This document shows positions 25,206 to 33,421 of a DNA stretch of 64,000 bases, piece after piece. The stretch is from Micromonospora sp. WMMD812 (GTDB lineage Bacteria; Actinomycetota; Actinomycetes; Mycobacteriales; Micromonosporaceae), in the NCBI RefSeq assembly GCF_027497215.1, contig NZ_CP114904.1, positions 4,786,001-4,850,000 on the forward strand. Reading direction: 5' to 3'. Both the position numbers and the translations under genes were made by a program. The first letter of the stretch is position 1. Each line of letters begins with the position of its first letter. The notes beneath the pieces were generated by a model. It did no database searches, had not been told where the DNA came from, and saw only the letters and a list, made by a program, of their open reading frames with translations.

Positions 25206-26120
25206 GTGAGCGAGTCGCCGCCGACCACCCCGGTCTGCTACCGACACCCGGGCCGGGAGACGTACATCCGTTGCACCCGCTGCGACCGGCCGATCTGCCC
25301 GGACTGCATGCGGGCCGCGTCGGTGGGGCACCAGTGCCCGGAGTGCGTCAGCGAGGGACGCCGTAGCGTCCGGCCGGCGCGCACCGCCTTCGGTGGCGGT
25401 GCCGCCGGCCGGCACGGCTACGTGACCAAGGCCCTGATCGCGCTGAACGCGCTGCTCATGCTGCTCTCCATCGCCTCCGACCGGGGCGGGGACGCGGCGG
25501 TCGGCGGCTCCGGCTTCGGCGGCCTGCTGGGCGGCAACACCCCACTCACCGACTGGGGGTCGGTGATCGGGCTGGCCGTCTTCCCCGACGGGACGGTGGG
25601 CGGCGTCGCCGACGGCGAGTGGTACCGGCTCGTCACGGCGATGTTCCTGCACTACGGCGTGGTCCACCTGTTGCTGAACATGTGGGCGCTCTGGGTGCTG
25701 GGCCGGTCGCTGGAGGCCAACCTCGGCCCGCTGCGTTTCCTGGCGCTCTACCTCATCGGTGGCTTCGGCGGGAACGTCGCGGCCTACCTTTTCAGCGCGC
25801 AGAACACCGCGTCCGCGGGCGCGTCCACCGCGATCTTCGGGCTCTTCGCCGCGATCTTCGTGATCATGCGACGGCTCGGCCGGGACACCTCGGCGATCCT
25901 GCCGATCCTCGTCATCAACCTGGTCTTCACGTTCACCGTGCCGGGCATCTCCATCGCCGGGCACCTGGGCGGCCTGGTGGCGGGCGGGCTGATGGCCCTG
26001 GTGCTGGCGTACGCCCCCCGGTCCCGACGCGCGCTGGTGCAGTCCGCCGGCGGCGCGATCATCGTGGTGGCCCTGATCGGCCTGGCGCTGATCCGGACCG
26101 CCCAACTCCTCGCCGGCTGA
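25206..26120 (+). CDS. rhomboid-family intramembrane serine protease with N-terminal zinc finger
   Basis: The protein has 304 residues. The N-terminus has Cys/His pairs spaced like a B-box zinc finger (CYRHPGRETYIRCTRC, CPDCMRAASVGHQCPEC). Six or so membrane helices follow from residue 75. The rhomboid catalytic Ser is in GASTAIFG, the catalytic His in AGHLGGLVAG, and the loop-1 region has a WxR-like ALWVLGRSLE. It cleaves membrane-anchored substrates within the bilayer. The GTG start follows GGGACG. The substrate is unknown. It ends before the long palindrome at 26172-26219. Confidence 0.93.
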   Translation: MSESPPTTPVCYRHPGRETYIRCTRCDRPICPDCMRAASVGHQCPECVSEGRRSVRPARTAFGGGAAGRHGYVTKALIALNALLMLLSIASDRGGDAAVGGSGFGGLLGGNTPLTDWGSVIGLAVFPDGTVGGVADGEWYRLVTAMFLHYGVVHLLLNMWALWVLGRSLEANLGPLRFLALYLIGGFGGNVAAYLFSAQNTASAGASTAIFGLFAAIFVIMRRLGRDTSAILPILVINLVFTFTVPGISIAGHLGGLVAGGLMALVLAYAPRSRRALVQSAGGAIIVVALIGLALIRTAQLLAG

Positions 26121-26171
26121 CGGACGGGCGGGCGGCGCGGGCGGCGCGGCCTGCGGTGCACCGACCCTGTG

Positions 26172-26219
26172 GAGCGTTATGACGCAGAGGCATAAATATG
26201 CCTCTGCGTCATAACGCTC
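26172..26219. terminator. 48-bp perfect palindrome (23-bp arms, AA centre) between convergent genes
   Basis: The arms 26172-26194 (starting GAGCGTTATGACGCAGAGG) and 26197-26219 are exact inverted complements around AA. It sits between the rhomboid gene (plus) and the PH-domain gene (minus), the position of a bidirectional terminator. Its AT content is well above the surroundings. Confidence 0.7.
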
Positions 26220-26309
26220 GTCGCACCAGGTCCGGCGCCGAGAGCCGACGGCCGACCGGGCTCCACGGACCGCCGACCGTCGGCGCGGCGTCCGCACGGG
26301 GGGTCGCGG

Positions 26310-26774
26310 TCAGGCGCCCGCCGCGCGGCGGGCGGCGCGCAGCGTCCCGGCCACCTCCTCCGGTGTGGTGCCCAGGTCGTACCGGCCGAACAGGTGCAGC
26401 GACGAGCCCGCGTCGATCTCCAGTGTCTCGGTGGTGAGCCCGAGCCGCGGCCGGCGGTCCACGCTGATCACCTCGATCGCCGACCAGGGCAGGCGACGCC
26501 GCCGGGCGAAGCCGTGGACGACGGTGACGCCGGCGTCGTCCACCGCGAGGCGGACCGGCGCGACCAGGTCGCGTACCGCCCAGCCGGCCAGCCCGGCCGC
26601 GACCAGGGCGGCCAGCGCCAGCCGGATCGGGTCGCCGTCGGCGAACAGCAGGCCCAGGGCGACCAGCAGAGCCCCGCCGACCAGCTTCGCCGCCGGCAGG
26701 CTCCCCGGCACCCGCCACTCCCGGGTCAGGGAGGCGTCATCCATCCGCTGCCGGTCGGGGGAGGCGTCATCCAT
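26310..26774 (-). CDS. PH-domain-like membrane protein
   Basis: The protein has 154 residues. Two closely spaced membrane helices (about residues 28-45 and 50-66) are followed by a bacterial PH-like domain (VRLAVDDAGVTVVHGFARRRRLPWSAIEVISV, then TLEIDAGSSLHLFGRYDLG). Such proteins are widespread in actinomycetes, usually next to riboflavin-synthesis or other unrelated genes, and their role is unknown. Two start codons 30 bases apart lie within a direct repeat, so residues 1-10 and 11-15 both read MDDAS; neither has a clear ribosome-binding site. Confidence 0.75.
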   Translation of the reverse strand: MDDASPDRQRMDDASLTREWRVPGSLPAAKLVGGALLVALGLLFADGDPIRLALAALVAAGLAGWAVRDLVAPVRLAVDDAGVTVVHGFARRRRLPWSAIEVISVDRRPRLGLTTETLEIDAGSSLHLFGRYDLGTTPEEVAGTLRAARRAAGA

Positions 26775-26778
26775 CCGC
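26729..26778. repeat. 20-bp direct repeat carrying the start codon of the PH-domain gene
   Basis: GGGAGGCGTCATCCATCCGC occurs at 26729-26748 and again at 26759-26778, a 30-base period that keeps frame. Each copy encodes the same start, MDDAS, on the minus strand. Confidence 0.85.
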
Positions 26779-26926
26779 CCAGCATGCCAGCGCCAGCCCG
26801 AGCCCAACCGCATCCCCTGGCCGCGCCCCGAAGGCGCCGGCATCGGTACCTCGCCCGCCCGGGGGCGGACGGCCGGTCCCCGGACGACGTAGGATCGGGG
26901 GCAACGCAAGTTACCGGGGAGTAGAG

Positions 26927-28099
26927 ATGAGTGACGCGGTTATCGTCGGCGCCGTACGCACCCCGGTGGGGCGGCGCAAGGGCAGCCTGGCCGGCGTACA
27001 CCCGGTCGACCTGTCGGCCCACGTGCTGCGCGCGTTGGCCGAGCGCACCGGCATCGATCCGACGCAGGTCGACGACGTGTTCTGGGGCTGCGTGTCGCAG
27101 GTGGGCGAACAGTCGTGGAACATCGCCCGCAACGGTGTGCTCGCCGCCGGCTGGCCGGAGTCGGTGCCCGGCACCACGCTGGACCGCCAGTGCGGCTCCA
27201 GTCAGCAGGCCCTGCACTTCGCCGCCGCGACCGTCCTCTCCGGACAGGCCGACCTGGTGGTGGCCGGCGGGGTCGAGTCGATGACCCGGGTGCCGATGGG
27301 CTCCAGCGTCGCCGGTGGGATGCCGTTCAGCGACCAGCTGCGGGACCGCTACCGCGGCGTCGAGGGCTTCGCCGAGGACTCCCCGCTGCCGTTCAACCAG
27401 GGCGTCGGCGCCGAGTTGATCGCCGAGCGGTGGCGCTTCTCCCGCACGCAGCTCGACGAGTTCGCGCTGGCCAGCCACGAGAAGGCGGCGGCCGCGCAGG
27501 ACGCGGGCGCGTTCGATCCGGAGCTCGCGCCGGTGGCGCTCGCCGACGGCGGCAAGTTCGCCGTCGACGAGGGCATCCGCCGGGAGACCTCGCTGGAGAA
27601 GCTCGGCGAGCTGGCCACCCCGTTCCGCGCCGACGGTGTGGTCACCGCCGGGTCGGCGTCGCAGATCTCCGACGGCGCCGCCGCCCTCGCCGTCACCACC
27701 TCCGAGTGGGCCAGCCGGCACGGACTGCGTCCGCTGGCCCGGATCCACACCGCGGTGGTCGCGGCCGACGACCCGGTCACCATGCTCACCGCCCCCATCC
27801 CGGCCACCGCGAAGGCGCTGCGCCGCGCGGGGCTGGGCATCGAGGAGATCGGGGTGTACGAGGTGAACGAGGCGTTCGCCCCGGTGCCACTGGCCTGGCT
27901 GGCCGAGACCGAGGCGGACCCGGAGCGGCTCAACCCGCGGGGCGGCGCGATCGCCCTCGGGCACCCGCTCGGGGCGTCCGGGGCCCGGATCATGACCACG
28001 ATGCTCCAGCACATGCGGGACAACGGCATCCGCTACGGGCTGCAGACCATGTGTGAGGGCGGCGGCATGGCCAACGCGACGGTCGTCGAGCTGCTCTGA
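26927..28099 (+). CDS. acetyl-CoA C-acyltransferase (thiolase)
   Basis: The enzyme has 390 residues, full length for the family. The acyl-binding Cys is C89 in LDRQCGSSQQAL. NEAFAPVPLAW carries the NEAF motif, GGAIALGHPLGASG the His, and the second catalytic Cys is in MCEGGGMANA. It cleaves 3-ketoacyl-CoA to acetyl-CoA and a shortened acyl-CoA, or runs in reverse as acetoacetyl-CoA synthase. No beta-oxidation partner genes adjoin, so the direction is open. The ATG follows GGGGAG. Confidence 0.95.
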   Translation: MSDAVIVGAVRTPVGRRKGSLAGVHPVDLSAHVLRALAERTGIDPTQVDDVFWGCVSQVGEQSWNIARNGVLAAGWPESVPGTTLDRQCGSSQQALHFAAATVLSGQADLVVAGGVESMTRVPMGSSVAGGMPFSDQLRDRYRGVEGFAEDSPLPFNQGVGAELIAERWRFSRTQLDEFALASHEKAAAAQDAGAFDPELAPVALADGGKFAVDEGIRRETSLEKLGELATPFRADGVVTAGSASQISDGAAALAVTTSEWASRHGLRPLARIHTAVVAADDPVTMLTAPIPATAKALRRAGLGIEEIGVYEVNEAFAPVPLAWLAETEADPERLNPRGGAIALGHPLGASGARIMTTMLQHMRDNGIRYGLQTMCEGGGMANATVVELL

Positions 28100-28170
28100 G
28101 TCCGGTGTCGCACACCCGGTGCGACCGCCGTACGTGGAAGTTGCAAAATCTCGACGTGACCCACGTCACC

Positions 28171-28194
28171 CCTGCCCGGAGGTCGTTGGGCAGG
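28171..28194 (+). promoter_or_regulatory. 7-bp hairpin with the ribosome-binding site in its loop
   Basis: CCTGCCC (28171-28177) and GGGCAGG (28188-28194) are exact arms around the loop GGAGGTCGTT, which contains the GGAGGT site for the gene starting at 28197. The site-to-start distance of about 13 bases shrinks if the stem forms, so translation could depend on this fold. Confidence 0.4.
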
Positions 28195-28196
28195 GC

Positions 28197-28709
28197 ATGG
28201 ACGTCTTCTCCCGAACGTTCCTTCCGGCCGCCGCCGAGGCCGGCATCGCTGTGCAGACCGTGAGCAGGCACATGCCCGTCTTCCGCCGCTGCGTCGGCTC
28301 GGGCGACGCCACCATCCTGGTCACCCGGTGCAGCCGACCCGACCGTCCGGTCGCCGGCGAGTACCTGCTCCTGCTCACCCACCGGCGGCTCGTGGTCACC
28401 CAGCAGACCCGGGTGCTGCACCGGCTCCGGCTGCACCTCAACACCGAGCTGCGTGAGCTGAGCAACGTCACGTGGAGTCCCGACCCGCGGCTGCACTCGG
28501 TCGAGCTGGCCGCCACCGCGATCGACGGCATCCGCGAGCGCTTCCTGATCCGGACCACCCACCCGAAGCAGGTGTGGCAGCTGGACGCGCTGCTCAACCA
28601 CGCCTTCCGCACCCGCCTCCGCGCCGCCCGGGAGCGGATCGTCGCCACGATCGGCGAGGCGCCGGCCGGCACCCGGCCCGTCACGTTCCGCCCGGCCGCC
28701 GTCCGCTGA
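28197..28709 (+). CDS. uncharacterised soluble protein
   Basis: I do not recognise this 170-residue protein. It has no signal peptide or membrane segment. Beta-rich stretches (GEYLLLLTHRRLVVTQQTRVLHRLRLHLNTEL) and IDGIRERFLIRTTHPKQVWQLDALLNHAFRTRL suggest a PH-like or similar beta-barrel with a C-terminal helix, as in proteins that carry a bacterial PH domain. The codon use is like that of the neighbours. The start is the ATG near GGAGGT within a small hairpin. It lies 98 bases after the thiolase gene and upstream of a two-component pair. Confidence 0.7.
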   Translation: MDVFSRTFLPAAAEAGIAVQTVSRHMPVFRRCVGSGDATILVTRCSRPDRPVAGEYLLLLTHRRLVVTQQTRVLHRLRLHLNTELRELSNVTWSPDPRLHSVELAATAIDGIRERFLIRTTHPKQVWQLDALLNHAFRTRLRAARERIVATIGEAPAGTRPVTFRPAAVR

Positions 28710-28785
28710 CCGGCGGGCCGGCCTTTACCGAACCCGAACATACCCGGACCGGCACCGGGGGCACCCGGTCCGCAATCATGGGCCG

Positions 28786-29478
28786 GTGACCGTCGAGCCG
28801 CCGAACCGCGGGCTCGTCCTCGTGGTCGAGGACGAGCCGGCCATCGCCGACCTGGTCCGGCTCTATCTGAGCCGGGACGGGTTCGGCGTACACCTGGAGC
28901 GGGACGGCACCGCCGGCCTGGCCGCCGCCCGCCGGCTGCGTCCGGTGGCGTGCGTGCTGGACATCGCGCTGCCCGGCCTGGCCGGCACCGAGATCTGCCG
29001 CCGGCTGCGCGAGGCCGGCGACTGGACGCCGGTCATCTTCCTGACCGCTCGGGACGACGAGGTGGACCGGATCGTCGGCCTGGAGCTGGGCGCCGACGAC
29101 TACGTCACCAAGCCGTTCAGCCCGCGCGAGCTGGTCGCGCGGGTGCGGGCGGTGCTGCGGCGCACCGCCGGGCCACCGGAGGGGGTGGACCGGCCGCGGG
29201 TCGTCGGCGCGGTGACCCTCGATCCGGCCCGCCGGACGGTGACCGCCGCCGGCGACCCGGTGCAGCTCACCTCGACCGAGTTCGACCTGCTCGCCCACCT
29301 GATGGCCCGCCCCGGCCGGGTCTTCACGCGGGAGGAGTTGCTGGCCGGCGTCTGGGGGTACGCGGCGCACGCCGGCACCCGGACCGTCGACGTGCACGTG
29401 GCGCAGGTCCGCGCGAAGCTCGGCGCGGCCAGCGTGATCCGGACCCACCGCGGCGTGGGGTACGCGGCGGATGCCTGA
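28786..29478 (+). CDS. OmpR/PhoB-family response regulator
   Basis: The protein has 230 residues. The receiver domain has ED at 15-16, phospho-acceptor D59 in CVLDIALPG, Thr in FLTAR and Lys in YVTKPFSPREL. The winged helix is at about 130-227 (LTSTEFDLLAHLMARPG, RTVDVHVAQVRAKLG, RTHRGVGYAAD). A GTG start overlaps no other gene. Its stop overlaps the ATG of the kinase gene by 8 bases, so both are co-translated. Confidence 0.95.
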   Translation: MTVEPPNRGLVLVVEDEPAIADLVRLYLSRDGFGVHLERDGTAGLAAARRLRPVACVLDIALPGLAGTEICRRLREAGDWTPVIFLTARDDEVDRIVGLELGADDYVTKPFSPRELVARVRAVLRRTAGPPEGVDRPRVVGAVTLDPARRTVTAAGDPVQLTSTEFDLLAHLMARPGRVFTREELLAGVWGYAAHAGTRTVDVHVAQVRAKLGAASVIRTHRGVGYAADA

Positions 29479-30916
29479 GCACCCGACCGTGGCGCTTCCG
29501 GTGCTCGGTGCCGCGCCGCCCGCGCCGCCCAGGTCCCGGCTCGGCCGGACGCTGACCGCCCGGGCGGTGCTGGTCACCTGCGCGGTGGCCCTGGTCTCCG
29601 TCCTGGTCACCGCGATCGTCGCGGTGCCCATCGGGCTGCGCGGCGCGGAACGGCGTGACCAGGAGGCGCTGGCCGCGCAGGCCCGTCTCGCCGCCGAGGT
29701 GCTGCGTACCCGGGTCGACCGCGGTCGCACCGCCGACGAGGAGCGGCTGATCCGCCAGTTGCGCGCCCAGGGCATCGACGCGTACCTGATCCGGGGCGGC
29801 GCGGTGGACCGTCCCGGCCTGCCGCCGCGGGTGGTGCAGCGGGTCGCCGAGGGGCGCAACGTCTCCACGCGGCGGCCGGTGGACGGGCGGCGCGCGCTGA
29901 TCGAGGGACGCACGCTGCCGGCCGGCAACGGGGTGGTGCTCGCCCGGCCCGTCACCACCGGGCTCTGGCGACAGGTGCTGCTCAGCCTCTGGGCGCCCCT
30001 GCTCGCCGGTCTCGCGGCCGGCGTGGTCGCCGGACTGCTGCTGGCCCGCCGGCTCGCTCGGCCGATCCGCATCGCCGCGAGCGCCGCCGCCCGGCTGCGT
30101 GCCGGCGACCGGGCGGTCCGGGTGCCGGTCGAACCGCCGGACGAGGTCGCCGACCTGGCCACCGCCCTGAACGGGCTGGCCGCCGCGCTGGCCACCAGCG
30201 AGGGGCGGCAGCGGGAGTTCCTCCTCTCCGTCTCGCACGAGCTGCGCACCCCGTTGACCGCGATCCGGGGCTACGCCGAGGCGCTGGCCGACGGGGTGAT
30301 CGAACCGGACGACGCGGCCGGTACGGGCCGCACGGTGCTGGCCGAGGCCGAGCACCTGGATCGGCTGGTCAGCGACCTGTTGGCGCTCGCCCGGCTGGAG
30401 GCCGCGGACTTCCCGCTGGAGCCGGTGCCGGTCGACCTGGCCCGGCTGGCCGCCGACGCGGAGCCGACCTGGGCGGGGCGGTGTGCGGCGGTCGGTGTTC
30501 CGTTCCGGATCGAGAGTCCGGGCGGTCCGGTGCCGGCGTACACCGATCCGGGTCGGATCCGGCAGGTGGTCGACGGGCTGCTGGAGAACGCGCTGCGGGT
30601 CGTACCGCCGGGGGCGCCGGTGGTGCTCGCGGTCCGGCCGGCGGCGCCGGACCCGGCGGCCGGCGGGATCGTCGAGGTCCGCGACGGCGGACCGGGCTTC
30701 ACCGACGACGACCTGGCGGTGGCGTTCGAGCGCGGCGCGCTGCACCAGCGCTACCGGGGAGTGCGCAAGGTGGGTAGCGGGCTCGGCCTGGCGCTCGCCG
30801 CCGGTCTGGTCCGCCGCCTCGGCGGCGAGATCGTGGCGGGGCACGCCCCGGAGGGCGGGGCGGCGTTCACCGTCCGGCTGCCGGCGGATCCTTACGTCAC
30901 CCGAACATCGGCCTGA
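29471..30916 (+). CDS. sensor histidine kinase
   Basis: The protein has 481 residues. Two membrane helices (about residues 32-52 and 170-192) bracket an external sensor domain of roughly 115 residues. HAMP follows (RRLARPIRIAASAAARLRAGD), then the His box SVSHELRTPLTAI, N-box LLENALRVV, G1 DGGPGF and G2 GSGLGLALA. It is translationally coupled to the regulator gene upstream. The lipoprotein gene 57 bases downstream may belong to the same operon and could be the accessory or the output of the system. Confidence 0.94.
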   Translation: MPEHPTVALPVLGAAPPAPPRSRLGRTLTARAVLVTCAVALVSVLVTAIVAVPIGLRGAERRDQEALAAQARLAAEVLRTRVDRGRTADEERLIRQLRAQGIDAYLIRGGAVDRPGLPPRVVQRVAEGRNVSTRRPVDGRRALIEGRTLPAGNGVVLARPVTTGLWRQVLLSLWAPLLAGLAAGVVAGLLLARRLARPIRIAASAAARLRAGDRAVRVPVEPPDEVADLATALNGLAAALATSEGRQREFLLSVSHELRTPLTAIRGYAEALADGVIEPDDAAGTGRTVLAEAEHLDRLVSDLLALARLEAADFPLEPVPVDLARLAADAEPTWAGRCAAVGVPFRIESPGGPVPAYTDPGRIRQVVDGLLENALRVVPPGAPVVLAVRPAAPDPAAGGIVEVRDGGPGFTDDDLAVAFERGALHQRYRGVRKVGSGLGLALAAGLVRRLGGEIVAGHAPEGGAAFTVRLPADPYVTRTSA

Positions 30917-30973
30917 CGTCACGCTCGCCGCGGCGCGGGAGGCTGGGCACCTCGACGGACGAGAGGGAGAGTC

Positions 30974-31573
30974 ATGGCACGTTGGGGTTTCGTTGCCGGC
31001 ACCGCGCTGCTCGCGGCGGTCACGCTCGGCGTGAGCGGCTGCGGCGTCGCCGAGCGGGCCGGCCAGCCGGCGCGGGAGGCGGCCGTCGAGGTCGCCGCGG
31101 CGATGGGTGCCGAGGGTCAGGCGCTCGCCGCGATGGGCTTCGACGCCGACGAGCTGGACGTGGTGGACGTCGCCGCGCAGGCGTCGCCCTCGGCCGCGCC
31201 CACGCCGACCGCGACCGGTGACAAGCCGCGCCGCGAGCGGGCCGAGGAGCTGCGTAAGCGCCGCCAGGCCCGGGTGCTGCTGCGGAAGAACACCCTGCAC
31301 GGCGAGGCGGTGGTGCAGACCAAGGACGGCGGTACGAAGACGGTGGCCGTGCAGCGCGGCGAGGTGACCGCGATCGACGGCGACTCGATGACCGTGAAGT
31401 CCACCGACGGCTTCAACATGACCTGGCGGTTCGGCGACGATCTCCGGGTGGTCGAGCGGCGGACGTCGGTCCAGCCGAGCGACGTCAAGGTCGGCACCAC
31501 CCTCGGGGTGGCCGGCGCGAAGGACGGCGACGCCGGAGTCGCCCGCCTGATCGTCGTCCCGCGGAAGAAGTAA
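30974..31573 (+). CDS. lipoprotein with a DUF5666-like domain
   Basis: The protein has 199 residues. The signal peptide ends in the lipobox VSGC, so the mature protein is lipid-anchored at the outer face of the membrane. An Ala-rich segment and a charged linker (KPRRERAEELRKRRQARVLL) lead into a beta-rich domain at about 112-195 (GEVTAIDGDSMTVKSTDGFNMTWRF). That domain resembles DUF5666/OB-like folds. The ATG follows GAGAGGGAGAG. It lies directly behind a two-component pair on the same strand. The function is unknown; a sensor accessory role is conjecture. Confidence 0.75.
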   Translation: MARWGFVAGTALLAAVTLGVSGCGVAERAGQPAREAAVEVAAAMGAEGQALAAMGFDADELDVVDVAAQASPSAAPTPTATGDKPRRERAEELRKRRQARVLLRKNTLHGEAVVQTKDGGTKTVAVQRGEVTAIDGDSMTVKSTDGFNMTWRFGDDLRVVERRTSVQPSDVKVGTTLGVAGAKDGDAGVARLIVVPRKK

Positions 31574-31621
31574 CCACCGCTCGCGGCGCGCGCGGACAGG
31601 TGACGCGCGCCGACCCGCGGG

Positions 31622-31656
31622 CAGAGGGGCCACACCGCACCGGTGTGGCCCCTCTG
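31622..31656. terminator. 15-bp-arm bidirectional terminator
   Basis: CAGAGGGGCCACACC (31622-31636), loop GCACC, GGTGTGGCCCCTCTG (31642-31656), then TTC. Exact arms between the convergent lipoprotein and hydrolase genes. Confidence 0.85.
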
Positions 31657-31672
31657 TTCGGGACGAGCGTGA

Positions 31673-33271
31673 TCAGTAGACGCGGGAGCCGATGAAGTCG
31701 TCGTGGCCGTAGCCGACGGGGTTGGCGACGTTGCGGGACTCGAAGGACCACTGCTGGCGGGTGCTCGTGGAGCAGCCGGCCAGCCGCAGCCGCGGCGTGC
31801 CCAGCCACGGGCTGTCGAAGGCCAGGCAGAGGCTGCTGTTGCCGGCCGGCCTGATCTGGTTGCCGGCGAAGACGAACTTCTGGTTGGCGCCGCCGTGGCA
31901 GTCGTGGATGTTCACCGCCGTGCCGGAGGTCAACGACCCGTTGGCGACGTCGAGGCACCGGTCGTGGGACAGCTCCGAGTGCAGCGACTGGCGGGTGGCG
32001 TCGTACCAGAAGCCCTGGTTACGGCCGCCGTGACAGGCGTACGACTGTTGCTGCGTGCCGTTGCGTGAGTCGTACCCCTTGCCGTCCACGCAGGTGCCGG
32101 TGGCCGCGTTGCGCAGCTGCTTGAACTCGAACAGCCCATTGTAGAGCACGCCGTTGCCGGTGCTGGCCGGGTCGACGCAGGTGGCCCGCTGCTGCCCGGA
32201 GTTCCAGAACTGGGTGATGCACTGGGCGAACATGCCGTGCCCCCGGAAGTTGGGGTGGAACGACTGCCGGGCCGCGTTCTCGTCCCAGATGCCGACCTCG
32301 ATGTAGAGCCCGCGGACCGAGGTGTTGTCCGTGCACACCTCGTGGCCGTGGAAGAGGCGGCTGGCGTCCAGGTAGCGGGTGCCGGTGTTGGTCGCGGCGG
32401 CCCGCAGCGCGGACTCGAAGAGCGGCACCGCCTTGTTCCGGGCGAACGCCGCGTCGTGCAGGTAGAGCAGGCAGCCGCCCGTGTACCAGCCGGGGAAGTT
32501 CGGGTTGTCCTCGACGTCCGGGCTGCCCGGGCTGGGGTACGACATGAGCACCAGCTCGTAGTCCGTACGCAGGTAGCCGGCCTTGGTCATCGTGTTGCGG
32601 ATGTCGTTGAGCGCATCCTCGACGGCCTGGCGGCTGCCGTTGGTGCGAACGGTCCACTGGTCGGTGTAGGTCGGGTAGCAGGGGCCCTGGAAGAAGACCC
32701 GGCGGATCGTGCAGTCGGTGGCGACCGGGCCGAACTGGATCGTGCCGTCGCCGTTCGCGCCGACCACGACCCAGAGCAGCCGGATGTGTGTGTTGCGCGC
32801 CTTGATCGCCAGGTGGTCGCCCTGGTTCAGCTCGTTGTGCTGGGTCGGCCCACCGGCGATCAGGTTCCAGGGCGTCGCCCCGGAGCAGGCGATGTTGTAC
32901 CGCTCGTCGGCCGCGATGCCGGTGCGGAACACCGCTTGGTCGTACGAGCGGTCGCACCAGTTGCCGGGCTCGTGGGTGCCGGGCACGTAGTTGCCCACCC
33001 CCTCGCCGGAGATCTCGCTGTCACCCATGGTGATCAGCGCGGTGCGGCGCTGCTCGATCGGGCGGATGCCCGGCGAGCCGTAGAGGGCGGTCGCCTCGGC
33101 GGCGCGGATCGCCTCGAGGTTGGCGGGGAGGGGCTGGACGGCCGGTCGGTCGGCCGCGGCGGCGGGGGCGGCCGTTCCGACCAGCATGGGCAGGACGAGA
33201 GCGGCGGCGACGGCGACGGCGAGCGCCCGCCGTCGAATGGCCCGTTCGCGCCTGGCGGAGGAGACAGGCAT
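31673..33271 (-). CDS. secreted SGNH-type hydrolase with C-terminal ricin B lectin domain
   Basis: The protein has 532 residues. A Sec signal peptide has a basic start and a hydrophobic core, with an AAPAAAA-type cleavage site near residue 40. The hydrolase part (about 60-370) has the nucleophile motif GDSEISGEG and, near its end, FHPNFRGHG, which fits the catalytic His. Residues about 385-525 form a beta-trefoil with DGKGYDSRNGTQQQ, NQGFWY, CLDVANGS, NQKFVF and RQQWSF, the QxW-type repeats of ricin-like carbohydrate-binding domains. It probably deacylates a polysaccharide or lipid outside the cell. AAGGAG lies 8 bases before the ATG. Two dyads sit in its upstream region. Confidence 0.85.
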   Translation of the reverse strand: MPVSSARRERAIRRRALAVAVAAALVLPMLVGTAAPAAAADRPAVQPLPANLEAIRAAEATALYGSPGIRPIEQRRTALITMGDSEISGEGVGNYVPGTHEPGNWCDRSYDQAVFRTGIAADERYNIACSGATPWNLIAGGPTQHNELNQGDHLAIKARNTHIRLLWVVVGANGDGTIQFGPVATDCTIRRVFFQGPCYPTYTDQWTVRTNGSRQAVEDALNDIRNTMTKAGYLRTDYELVLMSYPSPGSPDVEDNPNFPGWYTGGCLLYLHDAAFARNKAVPLFESALRAAATNTGTRYLDASRLFHGHEVCTDNTSVRGLYIEVGIWDENAARQSFHPNFRGHGMFAQCITQFWNSGQQRATCVDPASTGNGVLYNGLFEFKQLRNAATGTCVDGKGYDSRNGTQQQSYACHGGRNQGFWYDATRQSLHSELSHDRCLDVANGSLTSGTAVNIHDCHGGANQKFVFAGNQIRPAGNSSLCLAFDSPWLGTPRLRLAGCSTSTRQQWSFESRNVANPVGYGHDDFIGSRVY

Positions 33272-33288
33272 CGACGCACTCCTTTCCG

Positions 33289-33327
33289 CTCAATCGCGGG
33301 ACGTCGATTGAGTTACCAGAAGGTAAC
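33289..33327. promoter_or_regulatory. two abutting dyads upstream of the secreted hydrolase
   Basis: CTCAATCG-N8-CGATTGAG at 33289-33312 and GTTACC-AGAA-GGTAAC at 33312-33327 are both exact. They start 18 bases upstream of the hydrolase start codon and may be operators or leader hairpins. Confidence 0.45.
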
Positions 33328-33421
33328 CTGCGGAGTCAGGTATGTGAATGCGTCTCGCAATCCTTGCGCGGTGTGCCGAACCGCACCCTTCGGACGATCC
33401 GGGCGTGCGATCGCGGCGCTC

